DNA from: Paragyromitra xinjiangensis
Lineage: Eukaryota; Ascomycota; Pezizomycetes; Pezizales; Discinaceae
DNA: 64,000 bases
Assembly (NCBI GenBank): GCA_038503065.1
Contig: JBCAMK010000002.1
Span: 1,426,001 to 1,490,000, forward strand
Direction of reading: 5' to 3'
Below, piece after piece: positions 1 through 9,940 of the stretch; position 1 is the stretch's first letter, and every line of letters begins with the position of its first letter. Below the pieces are notes generated by a model. It saw only the letters and a list, made by a program, of their open reading frames with translations. It was not told where the DNA came from and did no database searches. The translations under genes were made by a program, and so were the position numbers.

Positions 1-2048
1 ACATGTGGCCAACGGGGCACCCCAGCCAAAGAATTTGCTCCAGAGTATTTTGAATAAGAGCAGAAGACAATAGTCTTGTCACCAGACCCTTAGAGGGTGG
101 GACGGGACAACAACCATCTGCAGCTTCACGAATCTTAGAGTGAAATATATGAAGAGAATCGATTAAAAAGAACTTGCAACATAAAAATAAGCGAACTACG
201 GAATAGAAAGGACAAGCCGAATTACACAACTATCACATGTAGTTATCATATCGTCTTAAGAAAGCCGTAGTACAACTACATGTACACTAAGCAGCACAGT
301 ATCATCATGTATATTACTGGATGTGATGGAAGTTTAATAAAGCTACTCCTGCATAAAATGACTCGAACCCTTGCTTCTGCTTCTATCCGCATCGTTCAAC
401 GCATCCAATGATGAAAGTTTCTTGTAATGACAGGTGGCTATGGAACGGCAGATTCGTTATCCATGTAAAGCTCTCAGAAATCGCGCAACGGCATGAAAGG
501 TTTCACTATCTGGAACCGGTTGGAGCTGTTTGAAATATCGCGTAATTTGAAAGTTGGTACAACGGAGCTTCCCAGAATACGGAGGAAGATGGACAATTCG
601 AACACACGTATGTATACTTGAGCACAAACCACTCAGGTGTTCAGTGAGAGCTTAGAGGCAGTTACAACAAAATGAACGGCAACATATAAAATCAACCAAC
701 ATGTTTCCGGCTTCTCACGTGCCAACTTCTATCGCCAGCTGCATGTGTGGCTTATCGTTCGGTTGTTATCTACGCCTAATAAGCACAAATTTAAGTTTCC
801 TAGTAACTCGATCACCACAGCTTCCATGCCACAGCTTCCAACGCCTGTTAAACCCACTGCCACGGTCATGGAACAAATAGATGTTGGTGGCTACACCACG
901 GAAATAAATACTTATTGCATTTTACGACCAGAGTACATATAATTAAGAACGTAGACCCTATGATAGTTTATGCCGTTAAGTTGAAAATCCCACGTGCACA
1001 CTTGTCAAGTCGTTTGTGTAACTTGACTTTTTGCCGTGAAGCAGTGCAACAAACATATGAAGCGAGAAATAATGCACTGCAATTACCAACACTCTTCCCT
1101 GCAGAATGGTCATTGCATCACCCCGCTTATGCCATCAGAAGAATCCAGAGGGGTGAGTTGGTCATCCCAGCGTCAGCCTTGACAGTTGACAGAGCTTCCA
1201 TTAACAAAACAAAATTCTTGGCTAAACACCGGCAAACTTGCTTAGTATGCACTATAAGTCGGAAAATACCCGTAGACTAGCGTACTCCATATACTTAAGT
1301 TGCTAATGCTGACAGCATATGAGCTCTAGGCGAAGATTAGGCAAGGACCCGAATCTTCGTTACTTCTATCATATAGCAGTGCTAAAGCCACATCACCTGC
1401 GGAAGTTAATGGCATTTTTTGGTGATATTCCCGACACCCACAAGTAGAGTGAGATTGACCCATATGACCTACAGGTCCCACAGTACACCCCAGGGCACAC
1501 AACATACATACTAGCCTCCATGCCCCTTAAATGTCGAAAGAGGGTTACGCAACCTCAAGGTAGAAAAAGACATTCGAGTGGCTAAAGAGAGTTGAAAATG
1601 ATGTTTGAAGGATAGTTTATAGATCTGCAAATTCTGTATAGATTTATTTAACCCAAGGTTAAAAGGAGCGACTTAGGTAACCATTACGGATAGGGAGAAA
1701 GACATCAAGTAGTAGCCTATTGTGATAGAAGCTAGGGGATAATGATAGCCAAGGCCAGAGATAGATGTGCAAGGGAGGAAAAGAGGTCTTTAGGGGTTGG
1801 ACATAGCGATATATTATGATGGGATTGCACGCACTTGGTGGATAATTGAAGGAAAAAACAAAATGTGACGATGGTGACAAAGTGGGTTTTGCGATCCAAG
1901 AATCATGTTGCATCACTCGCTGAGATACCGCCTTTCCTGGTGTCCATGCCGACGCATATATCGTCTGTTAAATATAATCAACGTTCTATGATTCCAATCT
2001 CTATATCATACTTTGAAATAAATACTATCCTCAATCCCTTCCCGAGAA
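1..2048. other. Gene-free left end
   Basis: No coding region, RNA gene or repeat that I can defend. A frame open over about 915-1280 on the + strand has no ATG at its upstream edge and resembles nothing I know. The stretch is moderately AT-rich and lies downstream of the ankyrin gene, which ends at 2049 on the - strand. Confidence 0.5.
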
Positions 2049-3395
2049 TCACCCTTTTGTCCCACGCCTCCTCAGCAGATCAACGACTGACCCATGCCCT
2101 TTGAGCATTGCGAAATGCAATAACGTTCTTCCGTCAGCATTCCCGAGATCGATAGTAGCTCCATGATCCAAGAGTTGTTGGACAACCGCCTCGTGTCCAC
2201 GGATAACCGCAAAATGAAGTGGAGTTTGCCCATAGGTAGTCCTAGCCGTGACATCAGCACCACTCTCCAACAACAGCTGCACCACTGCCTCGTGGCCATG
2301 ACCAACCGCTTGGTGAAGTGCAGTATGGCCTTGGCTAGTCTGAGCAGTAATATCGGCGCCATTCTGTAACAGTAGCTTCACGACCGCCTTGTCCCCGCGA
2401 ATAGCCGCTAAGTGGAGGGTTGTTTGCCCGTCGCTAGTTTGTGCAGTGATATCGGCACCTCTTTCTAGAAGCACCTGAACTGTGGTGTCCTCTGCGTGTA
2501 TCGCTGCGTGATGGAGTACTGTGTGCCCATCACAGTCTGTCGCAGTGATGTCGGCACCGTTGTCCAGCAGTAGCCTAATGATAATTTCGAACCCATAAAC
2601 CGCCGCCCAGTGAAGTGCTGTCCGCCGATTTTTATCCCGGGCTTCGATTTCGACACCGTTCTCTATCAACAGTTGGACTACTATTTCAGACTTATTCCGT
2701 ACTGCCCAATGCAGTACAGTCTTCCCGTCAGTCTCGCCGGAGGTGGAAATGTTGGCGTTCTTTTCTAGCAATAACCGTAACACCGTCTCGGATCCGTGAC
2801 GGCTTGCCCAATAAAGTGCAGTTTGTCCTCTGAGATCACGGATATCGATGGGGGCTCCATTTTCTAGCAGGACTCTTGCTACCTTCTCATGTCCGTAAGA
2901 TGCTGCTAGATGGAGAGGGGTTCCTCTGGCATAGATATCGGCTTGGGGGGCGATAGGGTTGGCACCGTGTTCGAGTAGTAGTCTGGCTATCTCATCGTGG
3001 CCGTATTTCGCTGCCCAGTGGAGTGCAGTATCTCCTTGAACGTCTTTCCTAGCGATGTCTACTCCCTTACCTAGGAGTAGTTTGACTACGTCCTGGTTAC
3101 CATACTTGACAGCTCGGTGTAGGATCCTTCCAGGGCTCCGATAGACTTGGTCTTGAAAATTTATGTCTGCTCCCTTATCGAGTGCTAGACGGGCTAACTT
3201 TTCGTTCCCGTGATCGACAGCCCATGTGAGTGCGGTCAAGCCATTTCTGTCTTGGACGGCAATTTCGTTGAGAAGCGGGGTAAGGAGTAGGGCAAGGCGA
3301 CGGTTACTTTGAATGAGAGAATTGAGGTCTTTGGGGGTAAGTTCTCTCCCGAGGAGGAGAAGTAGATTATCCGTAAGAAGAAGAAAAAATGACAT
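2049..3395 (-). CDS. Ankyrin-repeat protein (12 repeats)
   Basis: Single-exon gene of 448 residues. The first 45 or so residues are leucine-rich and resemble the degenerate F-box-like start of many fungal ankyrin proteins. From about residue 50 to the end there are twelve consecutive ankyrin units of 33-34 residues with the usual pattern (G-x-T-x-L-H-x-A-A-x-x-G-H ... V-x-x-L-L-x-x-G-A-D). The last unit stops just before a TGA. Ankyrin stacks bind other proteins, so a scaffold or adaptor role is likely, but no catalytic domain is present and no partner is visible. The ATG is the first in frame after upstream stops. Units 8-11 are closely similar, suggesting recent internal duplication. Family assignment is firm; function is unknown. 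Confidence 0.85.
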   Translation of the reverse strand: MSFFLLLTDNLLLLLGRELTPKDLNSLIQSNRRLALLLTPLLNEIAVQDRNGLTALTWAVDHGNEKLARLALDKGADINFQDQVYRSPGRILHRAVKYGNQDVVKLLLGKGVDIARKDVQGDTALHWAAKYGHDEIARLLLEHGANPIAPQADIYARGTPLHLAASYGHEKVARVLLENGAPIDIRDLRGQTALYWASRHGSETVLRLLLEKNANISTSGETDGKTVLHWAVRNKSEIVVQLLIENGVEIEARDKNRRTALHWAAVYGFEIIIRLLLDNGADITATDCDGHTVLHHAAIHAEDTTVQVLLERGADITAQTSDGQTTLHLAAIRGDKAVVKLLLQNGADITAQTSQGHTALHQAVGHGHEAVVQLLLESGADVTARTTYGQTPLHFAVIRGHEAVVQQLLDHGATIDLGNADGRTLLHFAMLKGHGSVVDLLRRRGTKG

Positions 3396-4620
3396 TGTGA
3401 GAGGGCAGATCGTTTTCGGTATCGTGCGTTGAAAAGTTTGATGCTCTCAAGGGGCGAGGTTTGGCATCGTACAGCCTCGCTGCCACCGGTCACCTCGTGG
3501 CCTACTCTGATGCTGATCATTGGGCGTCTCCCAGCACCTTGGCGATATTTTCAAGGCCCTCACCCGTAGATCCTATTCCCATGACCCAAAAGTCGAAAGG
3601 GTCCTGCCCGGATTTCCCTTTAAAGCATTCCGGATTATTGCATCTCTAGGCAAGATTAAACTATAAGCGTAACAATAAGTGTAGCGTCTTGCTGTGGCTG
3701 ACTTCCAATGTCTGGTATTGGCGGCCAGCAGTTATCTGATGTTAGAAGGCTATCATACACCAGCCTGGCACCAACCTAGAAAAGACCATGGAAGCTCCCG
3801 ATAGTGATATATCTCAACATCACTTCGGAGCAGTTTCCTGAGCCGAGATTCATCGACAAAATCAGAACTTCACGAGACGTATAGAACGAATCACGAACTC
3901 TCACTCGCCCAAATATACGCATTAATTGAGTAAGTTCATGTCTAACTTCAATGTATCATCCCTAGAAAAGCTGAAGCTCAAAGAATTTAGGACCTCAATT
4001 CCTTACTCAGGTCATTCTCAGAAACTCTTCGCAATAATTCTGATCTGTGCTAATCTGCAGGCCGACGCCAGACGAGAATTCTCCTGCAGGTAAACAGCGC
4101 CGCGCGTTTTGTGAAAGGCTGGTCATAAAAGCATGTGCCGCAAATATGCAGTGCTTAACAGAATAGGGCTGCAGATATCCCCGAAGAGACTTGTGTCGAC
4201 CTGGAAACGTCATCTTAATGCCATACACACTGTGCCGTCCATATGCACTGGTGAGTAAACATCCCTTGCATTTTGAGGCTCTGAGCAAGTGAGTCATGAC
4301 ATTTGCATATCAGTGAGATGCTGGTTGTGCTGGCGGTTTTAAGTACGACTCTGAAGAATGCGGAAATGAATTCGGGTAGTGTCGGATTATTTCGAGGTCG
4401 GGCCGACACATGGCTTGCTGTTCAAGTACAAAACCTCGCTTTAACCCGGTCCACAAAGAGAAAGACGGCAATCGGATCAGCCCCTCACCTACTCTTCTGC
4501 ATCTCTTACTGATCGCCATCACTTGAAATATGTGTTTGTGGTCTATTTAGTTTTCATTCGCTTACTACGCTATATCCCAAAATGCTATGAATGGGTTAAT
4601 GATGTGCAACAGACTCCTGT
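3396..4620. other. Intergenic, nothing recognised
   Basis: Space between the 5' end of the ankyrin gene and the 3' end of the allantoicase gene. Several short frames (60-96 codons) overlap on both strands, but none shows a domain or a plausible splice pattern. The ankyrin promoter must lie in its left part. Confidence 0.4.
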
Positions 4621-6061
4621 TCAACACTCTGGGCCAACAACCCTTTTTCCATAGACCCTTAGTCTCTTTACCCCCCCATCCGGAATGATAACCATCTTGA
4701 TATGCGTTACGATCTTTCCAGAGACACCCTGAAGCAGCGTCGATGGGAATGCGTGCTCTTTATCCGCCTCGCACGGATATGCAGGAACGATTTGATCCCA
4801 ACCATGTGCGTCAGCAGCAACAAAATGGTCAGATCCGGCATTTATAGCATAGATCTCAACTGCCTCAGGATAGTTACCACGAAAGTGAAGGGTGTCGACA
4901 ACAATCTCTTCCAGGTATCCTGGAGCTCCCTGTTTGAAAAGAAGTTAGTATACGGCTAACCTCAGCAATGGAGAGAAGTGTAGAGGGTAAACTACCAATT
5001 TTACGATGACCCAGTCTTGGTGGCCTGGTTGCCGGCTTCTTTTGGTCTCCCACCCATCACCCATATTTTTACCCCTTCCGGGAAGCAATAGATTGTCTTT
5101 TGTGCCATAGTGCTGATCACTGCAGGATACCGCTAGTCCTCCGGAGGAGACATGAGCAAGGTCGATGATTGCTTCTAAGTCTGATGGGAAAACCGGGACG
5201 GCATTTCCATACAGGCGGAAACGTGCAATTCCTACATACTCCGAGATTATGTCAGCTCTATAGCACCTCTCTAAAAAATGATGAGGAATAGACTAACAAA
5301 CCTCCATCAGGAAACATGCTTAAACGAACATGGGAATAGGCTTTAGTTGTTGGTTGATCGAGTTTCCATATATGCCGCTGAGAAGGCCCGCATTCCTGCT
5401 TTGGGAGGATCACGTCCCACTGGATACAAGTAAGCCTCTTGTAACCACAAAAAGCTGTTCTTATCAAAGGAGAAAACGAACTGCAGTTGTTCCATCCGGA
5501 TGACTACCGTTGATAAACGTTCCTTCAACCGCAATTGCTGGTGCGTGATTCCCATTAAAAACCGCTGTGTCGATCTCTACCCCATGAACCACCCCACTAG
5601 GAACACCAAGCTGTATCTTATGAGCATCTGTATCAAAACAGGTGATGAATAGCACCGTACCAACCTTAATTATGACCCAGTCCGCTGGCTGCTTATTGTG
5701 TCTTCTAGTCTCCCATCTGTGTAAAGTTACTCGCTGAGTTAGATATAAACCTCTTGGCTCACGGTAGACGTCTTGCAGCCAAAACTAACCCATCATACCA
5801 CGCTCCTGTGGGAACAAAAACGCCCGGTTTATGAATCGGTGGCGCTGGATTTATCAAATTGCTAGCCGCAGCGAAAAATTCATCACTAAACTCAAGAATC
5901 TGACCACCGAGGGCTTCACTAATCAAGTCTATGCCAGGTCAATTGTTAGCTCCTCATCTAAAGATGATCTCAAAATCGATGAATTCAAATTATGTACCGA
6001 TGCAGGAAGACCCGAATGTCTCTTGAACTTTGGATACGTCAATACGTTCAGTCATTTTCAT
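4621..6061 (-). CDS. Allantoicase (7 exons)
   Basis: Allantoicase (allantoate amidinohydrolase, EC 3.5.3.4) splits allantoate into ureidoglycolate and urea, a late step in using purines as a nitrogen source. Exons in gene order: 5998-6061, 5790-5928, 5665-5716, 5508-5610, 5302-5454, 4996-5231, 4621-4929. Together they encode 351 residues, a normal length for the family. The two allantoicase repeats are clear: the first has YDGWETRRHN, GVEIDTAVFNGNHAPAIAVE, ILPKQECGPSQRH and FPDGGIARFRLYG; the second has GDGWETKRSRQPGHQDW and IIPDGGVKRLRVYG. The start uses the ATG at 6059-6061; a second in-frame ATG lies two codons later. The intron at 5455-5507 (53 nt) is the least certain junction; it was chosen because it restores the frame. 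Upstream binding sites suggest purine induction and nitrogen control. Confidence 0.92.
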
Positions 6062-6125
6062 GTCTTTAGCCACGAGGAAAGGCGAGCAGGATACTAAAAG
6101 CTAAAGAACGTTCTTTATTTAAATA

Positions 6126-6160
6126 TCGGCTAATTCCGCCCCTTTATCGGGATATCCCGC
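6126..6160 (-). promoter_or_regulatory. Two UaY-like sites upstream of allantoicase
   Basis: TCGG-N6-CCGC occurs twice, at 6126-6139 and 6147-6160, ending 65 and 86 bases upstream of the allantoicase ATG. The known binding site of the purine-pathway activator UaY in Aspergillus is TCGG-N6-CCGA, so both copies keep the CGG-N6-CCG core and differ at one outer base. This is a match by eye; binding is inferred from the nature of the gene. Confidence 0.55.
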
Positions 6161-6225
6161 TCGGAATGCCCTTCTTGGGGCAATCCTCGCTTAGGGTTAG
6201 GGTGAAGATAACACTTGCCTTATCG
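6144..6225. promoter_or_regulatory. Three GATA (HGATAR) sites
   Basis: HGATAR matches at 6144-6149 (reverse), 6206-6211 (forward) and 6220-6225 (reverse). GATA factors of the AreA/NIT2 type activate nitrogen-source genes through such sites. The first overlaps the second UaY-like site by three bases. Single GATA sites are common by chance; the clustering within 165 bases of an allantoicase start is what supports the call. Confidence 0.4.
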
Positions 6226-7768
6226 GAAAGTGCACTTCGAGAAACCTGTTACGCAACTAGCTGATGGCATTCGTAACATTTCAAGTCGGACCTAACTTTT
6301 AAAATTTTATATGCCTCCACGCCCTCTGCCATCAGTGCCATTAGATACTATGCGACTCCTAGACAATACACCTCACAACCAAGTCGTGACTACAAGCAAC
6401 AAAAAAACGAAACCCAAGAAACCATAGACCTCACATCTCACAAATTTGCTGAAGAAGCTACTGCGTCATCAAAAAAAATCGAAATATACTAACTACATTC
6501 ATTTCGTGCAGAAGCAAGTTCCTGACGACTCATCCGTTTTATGCCCCTCTTGTCCTAGCGCTTATGGGATTCCGAGCTAAGACCGCGAACCAAAAGAGCA
6601 ATGATAATTATTGCACGTGACTATCCGTCATCGCTCATGCACTGTAGTTAGGGATCGGTACATAGAAACAACTTCGCTCGGGTTCTAGCGGATATAGACG
6701 GCTGGGATTCTATTGTGTGCTCTAGAAAGTGTAGCTGCTAGTGTATAATATCCTCGCTAAATTCATAGGTTTTTATTACCCATTGCCAGAAGTTATGACC
6801 AGAATGCAGTCTCTAAAAGAGCCCAACATCATGAACACATATATCCGGATCTGGTCCCAGCTACAAGCCCGATAACGGTAATTTTACTGTTCACTTATCG
6901 AATAAGCAAAAAATGCATAGTTGTTAGAATAAGGTTTTGTCTCAAACACGTTTTTCAGAGAGCCTGAGGTAGGTACCTGATGCAGAACACTTTTAAGTAC
7001 CCCAATCCAGACCAGAACGTATTTGAGAACACACAACTCTTGCTAAGTCCATTAGTTGAATGGACATTTTGGGTTAACAGCGTGACGTCCTGCGACCTAA
7101 AGACCGCACATAGTCCCACTCATTTCCCCGAAACCTCGACAGGGATGCTGAGAAGCAAGGGGAGAGGCTGAGAGAAAAAAATGAAGAGCTGGGTGGGGTT
7201 GTGGGGACTTGGAGTGTTAAAATTGTTATATTTATTTCATGTGTTATGTGTTATGTGTTATTATGGGTTAAGGATTTTATTGTTGCTGTGGATTTGTTAG
7301 TTTATAGGTTATGGGTCTTATGGGTTATTTATCTCATATGTTATAGATTTGTTTTTTGTTTTTTGTTTTGTTAGTGTGCCGCCATAGCCTAAGGGCTAGA
7401 TGCGTGTATGAATTATCAATCAATCAACCAATCAATCTTGAAACCTCGATGAGTAAACAATTAGTGAAGCCTCCTACCACTACCCTATCAATACATATAT
7501 ATCTAATTTCAATCGATTGTTCCAATATCTATGATCAAGCAATCGGTGCATGCGTCCTTCGAGAAAAAGTGCTCCTTGATAAATTAGTTCTTTAAATACC
7601 TCCTATGACTAACATTCGATCTCAGCTACAGCTCCCACATACAGTATAGTTGCCAAGTCTTTCTTCAGCGCACATATTTGTGCCTTTGCTCATCCGGCCC
7701 TAGCTAGGCTACCACCATAGAGCTTCTGACACGTTCAAGCTGTCTGTTCTACTTTTATTGATGCCTAA
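6226..7768. other. Gene-free, AT-rich with simple repeats
   Basis: No gene recognised. Holds short simple-sequence tracts around 7235-7275 (GTGTTAT-type), 7350-7372 (T-rich) and 7412-7436 (AATC-type), and a short conserved-looking motif at 7373-7397 that recurs at 10925-10949. Confidence 0.5.
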
Positions 7769-7770
7769 TA

Positions 7771-7903
7771 CTCGGGGCAGGCATGAGGAACCTGAACATA
7801 TTTCTTGTTGGTAGAGATTTTTGATTCGCCCTCATCCAACACATCAACGGATTAACTGGTCAACTCACGCTTGCATGTTCAGGTTCCTCATGTCTGCCCG
7901 GAG
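7771..7903 (+). mobile_element. 133-bp TA-flanked MITE, copy 1
   Basis: Terminal inverted repeats of 29 bp start CTCGGGGCAGGCATGAGG and match the reversed right end with two differences. TA dinucleotides flank both ends (7769-7770 and 7904-7905), as expected for a target duplication of Tc1/mariner-type elements. No coding capacity. A second copy of the same length lies at 8048-8180 in opposite orientation. Confidence 0.8.
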
Positions 7904-7911
7904 TATACTAC

Positions 7912-8271
7912 ATTTTCTCGCAAATAACAAATACAACTAGACTGGGAGGCCGCAGGACGAGTGTTGCTGTCGGATTGGCCGAGCAGACATTGAGACTCGA
8001 TTACAGCCAGTTAAGAATTAAAGCGATCCTTAGATTTGACGCAGATACTCAGGGCAGGCATGAGGAACCTGAACATGCAGGCGTGAGTTGACTAGTTAAT
8101 CCGTTGATGTGTTGGATGAGAACGAATAAAAAATTTCTACCAACAAGAAATATGTTCAGGTTCCTCATGCCTGCCCCGAGTACCTAGTAAAAATTCTGTT
8201 GCCTCGCCCAGTGATATTATCGCTCTGCTATGCAGTCTCAGTCCGGTTGTATTTGTTATTTGCGAGAAAAT
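7912..8271. mobile_element. Inverted-repeat element containing MITE copy 2
   Basis: Two perfect 26-bp inverted arms, 7912-7937 and 8246-8271 (ATTTTCTCGCAAATAACAAA and following bases), enclose about 310 bp. The arms continue imperfectly inward. The second 133-bp MITE sits inside. Without that MITE and one TA copy, the element would be about 225 bp. No clear target duplication is visible, so it may be an old element or a simple inverted duplication. Confidence 0.5.
8048..8180 (-). mobile_element. 133-bp TA-flanked MITE, copy 2
   Basis: Same length, same termini and the same internal sequence as the copy at 7771-7903, but reversed, with about 10 scattered differences. TA flanks at 8046-8047 and 8181-8182. 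Opposed copies 144 bp apart could pair into a long hairpin if transcribed. Confidence 0.8.
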
Positions 8272-8856
8272 ATGGTCGTCCCTGAGAGATTATCTCAGCC
8301 TCAAATAGATTTCTCCAGTATATAGATAGATTATGAATGGATAACGAATGAGCGACGCAGTAGGAGGCTATAGTTAGGCCTGCCAATACCACATGTAAAC
8401 ATGTACACCAGCACCTTGAAACCACGCATTCGCTTCGAGGCCTCCGCATGGGTGGGGCTAGTCGAATTTGAGAGCACATTATTTTTTCCCAAGGGCGAAA
8501 TAAAAGATTTTAGAGACAAACTAATTCATCACTAGTGATCAATCAGAGTTTGACTCCTTCAATTCTCTACGCACGTCTAATACCAAAAATACATATCCTA
8601 ACCTACCCTAGCGACTTATACACCTTGGGCCGGACACCCACGTTAGAATCCACATCTGTCCGTACCCTCTCACCCCTCCCAGGAACCCATTTCAAAAGAC
8701 ACCACGCAAGTACATGGCATAGGCTCCAGTAGTTACTGAGGTAAAAAAAACACCACAACCACACGCAAAACTCCACCATCATATCACAAAATCTACAACA
8801 CCCCAGCTACACTAACCTACCAACCCCCAAAAAAAGGAGACCCTATACCAAAAAGA
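8183..8856. other. Intergenic, nothing further recognised
   Basis: Beyond the right arm of the inverted repeat (to 8271) I see no gene. Overlapping short frames at 8228-8520 on the - strand have no recognisable features. Confidence 0.4.
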
Positions 8857-8971
8857 GTTCAGTACCTGGGATTCCCACATGGTCACCCACTGCAGTACTA
8901 ACCAGGCGATACGATGCTTGGATATGCCAGAGCGAACGGGATGGTTCATTCTCATCGTTCTATGACCGAAC
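8857..8971 (-). rRNA. 5S ribosomal RNA gene
   Basis: About 115 nt. It contains the conserved loop segments of 5S RNA (GGTCATAG near the 5' end, ATCCCGTTCGCTCTGG, TAGTACTGCAGTGGGTGACC). It also folds correctly: helix I GTTCGGT with ACTGAAC (one G-U pair), helix II ACGATG with CATCGT, helix V CCTGG with CCAGG. A run of five T follows the 3' end directly, the RNA polymerase III terminator. 5S genes are dispersed in many Pezizomycotina, so a lone copy is expected. Exact ends are uncertain by a few bases. Confidence 0.8.
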
Positions 8972-9035
8972 ACAGTGAATAGTGCTGAGGAGGAGTTATA
9001 GTCTGGTGCTACTACATGCATACATACATAGAATA

Positions 9036-9210
9036 CCGTAAAAACTCGAAAAATTGGGTAGCGTTGTGCAGGGGTATTAACCTCGCCACTAACCCGTGAA
9101 AGAATTCGTCGGAGATCAAGTGGCGTGTCTAAGCCAATTTCAGGTCATTCTTAAACCAATCCAAGTCAGATTTAGGAAAGTGCGCTACCCAATTCTTCGA
9201 GTTTTTACGG
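9036..9210. mobile_element. 175-bp TA-flanked inverted-repeat element (CCGTA type)
   Basis: Ends CCGTAAAAACTCGA... and the reverse complement agree over about 30 bp with one difference. TA flanks at 9034-9035 and 9211-9212. No coding capacity. Termini resemble those of the element at 9773-9938. Confidence 0.75.
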
Positions 9211-9772
9211 TACTGCCCCAAAGACTCCCAAAACACAGCATCCAAAGGCAGCACCCAACGAGCGCCTCTGTGCTCGGCTAGTTTCTTAAACATATGGATT
9301 ACGTATGTCATATCGACTATATCTCTCCTAAAAGCAACCCCACAGTCTCTCTATATTCCCTATATTCACGCTACCAAGCCCATGCCCGAATCTATTACTC
9401 AGATTTATTTCCCAAAAATCAACAGAGATTACAAGTCATATTGCATATACCGCGGATATACTTCTATGGCTAACACATTTGCGTTACACACTACCGAGTG
9501 ATTTCCTGTGAGGCTAGCACCAGTGGTACCTGTTGGAAATGACGTTATCTGACGACATGCGGCCCATAGAAAGCTTGGCAGAAGAGACGGGGAATGTTTG
9601 GACCGACGGCTGAATAGTATGGGTAAATGAGGAACCGACGGAGAGTATGGGACCAGCATTAAGTCGTTCCATACTAAGTCATTGTTCTTTCCTTAGAATA
9701 ACGTTTCGAGTTGTATTTATACAGGTGGATTCTCACCATAATGCAAATCACTTTTCTACACAGTTCTTAGTA

Positions 9773-9938
9773 CCGTATTAACTCGAGAGAGGGAACCTCG
9801 CGCTAAGACGTTGGAATTACCTCTATTGGTAAGGCGGCGAGAAATTTTCGCTGTTCTTTGGCCCTTTTAATTGACGCTTTGCCTGTAGAAATAATCCCAA
9901 CGCCTTAGCGTGAGGTTCCCCCTCTCGAGTTACCACGG
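9773..9938. mobile_element. 166-bp TA-flanked inverted-repeat element (CCGTA type)
   Basis: Inverted ends of about 42 bp with few mismatches begin CCGTATTAACTCGAGAG on the left and CCGTGGTAACTCGAGAG on the reversed right. TA flanks at 9771-9772 and 9939-9940. A MITE-like element without a gene. Confidence 0.75.
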
Positions 9939-9940
9939 TA

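Noticed and set aside
340..380. Sequence resembling a tRNA T-loop (reverse of ACTCGAACCC)
   Set aside because: The flanking bases cannot pair as a T-stem and no acceptor or anticodon arm is visible.
915..1280. 121-codon frame on the + strand near the left end
   Set aside because: No ATG at its upstream edge, no recognisable domain, no splice structure; consistent with chance.
7235..7440. Simple repeats that could suggest a repeat array or CRISPR
   Set aside because: Units are 4-7 bp without spacers; ordinary microsatellites in a eukaryotic genome.
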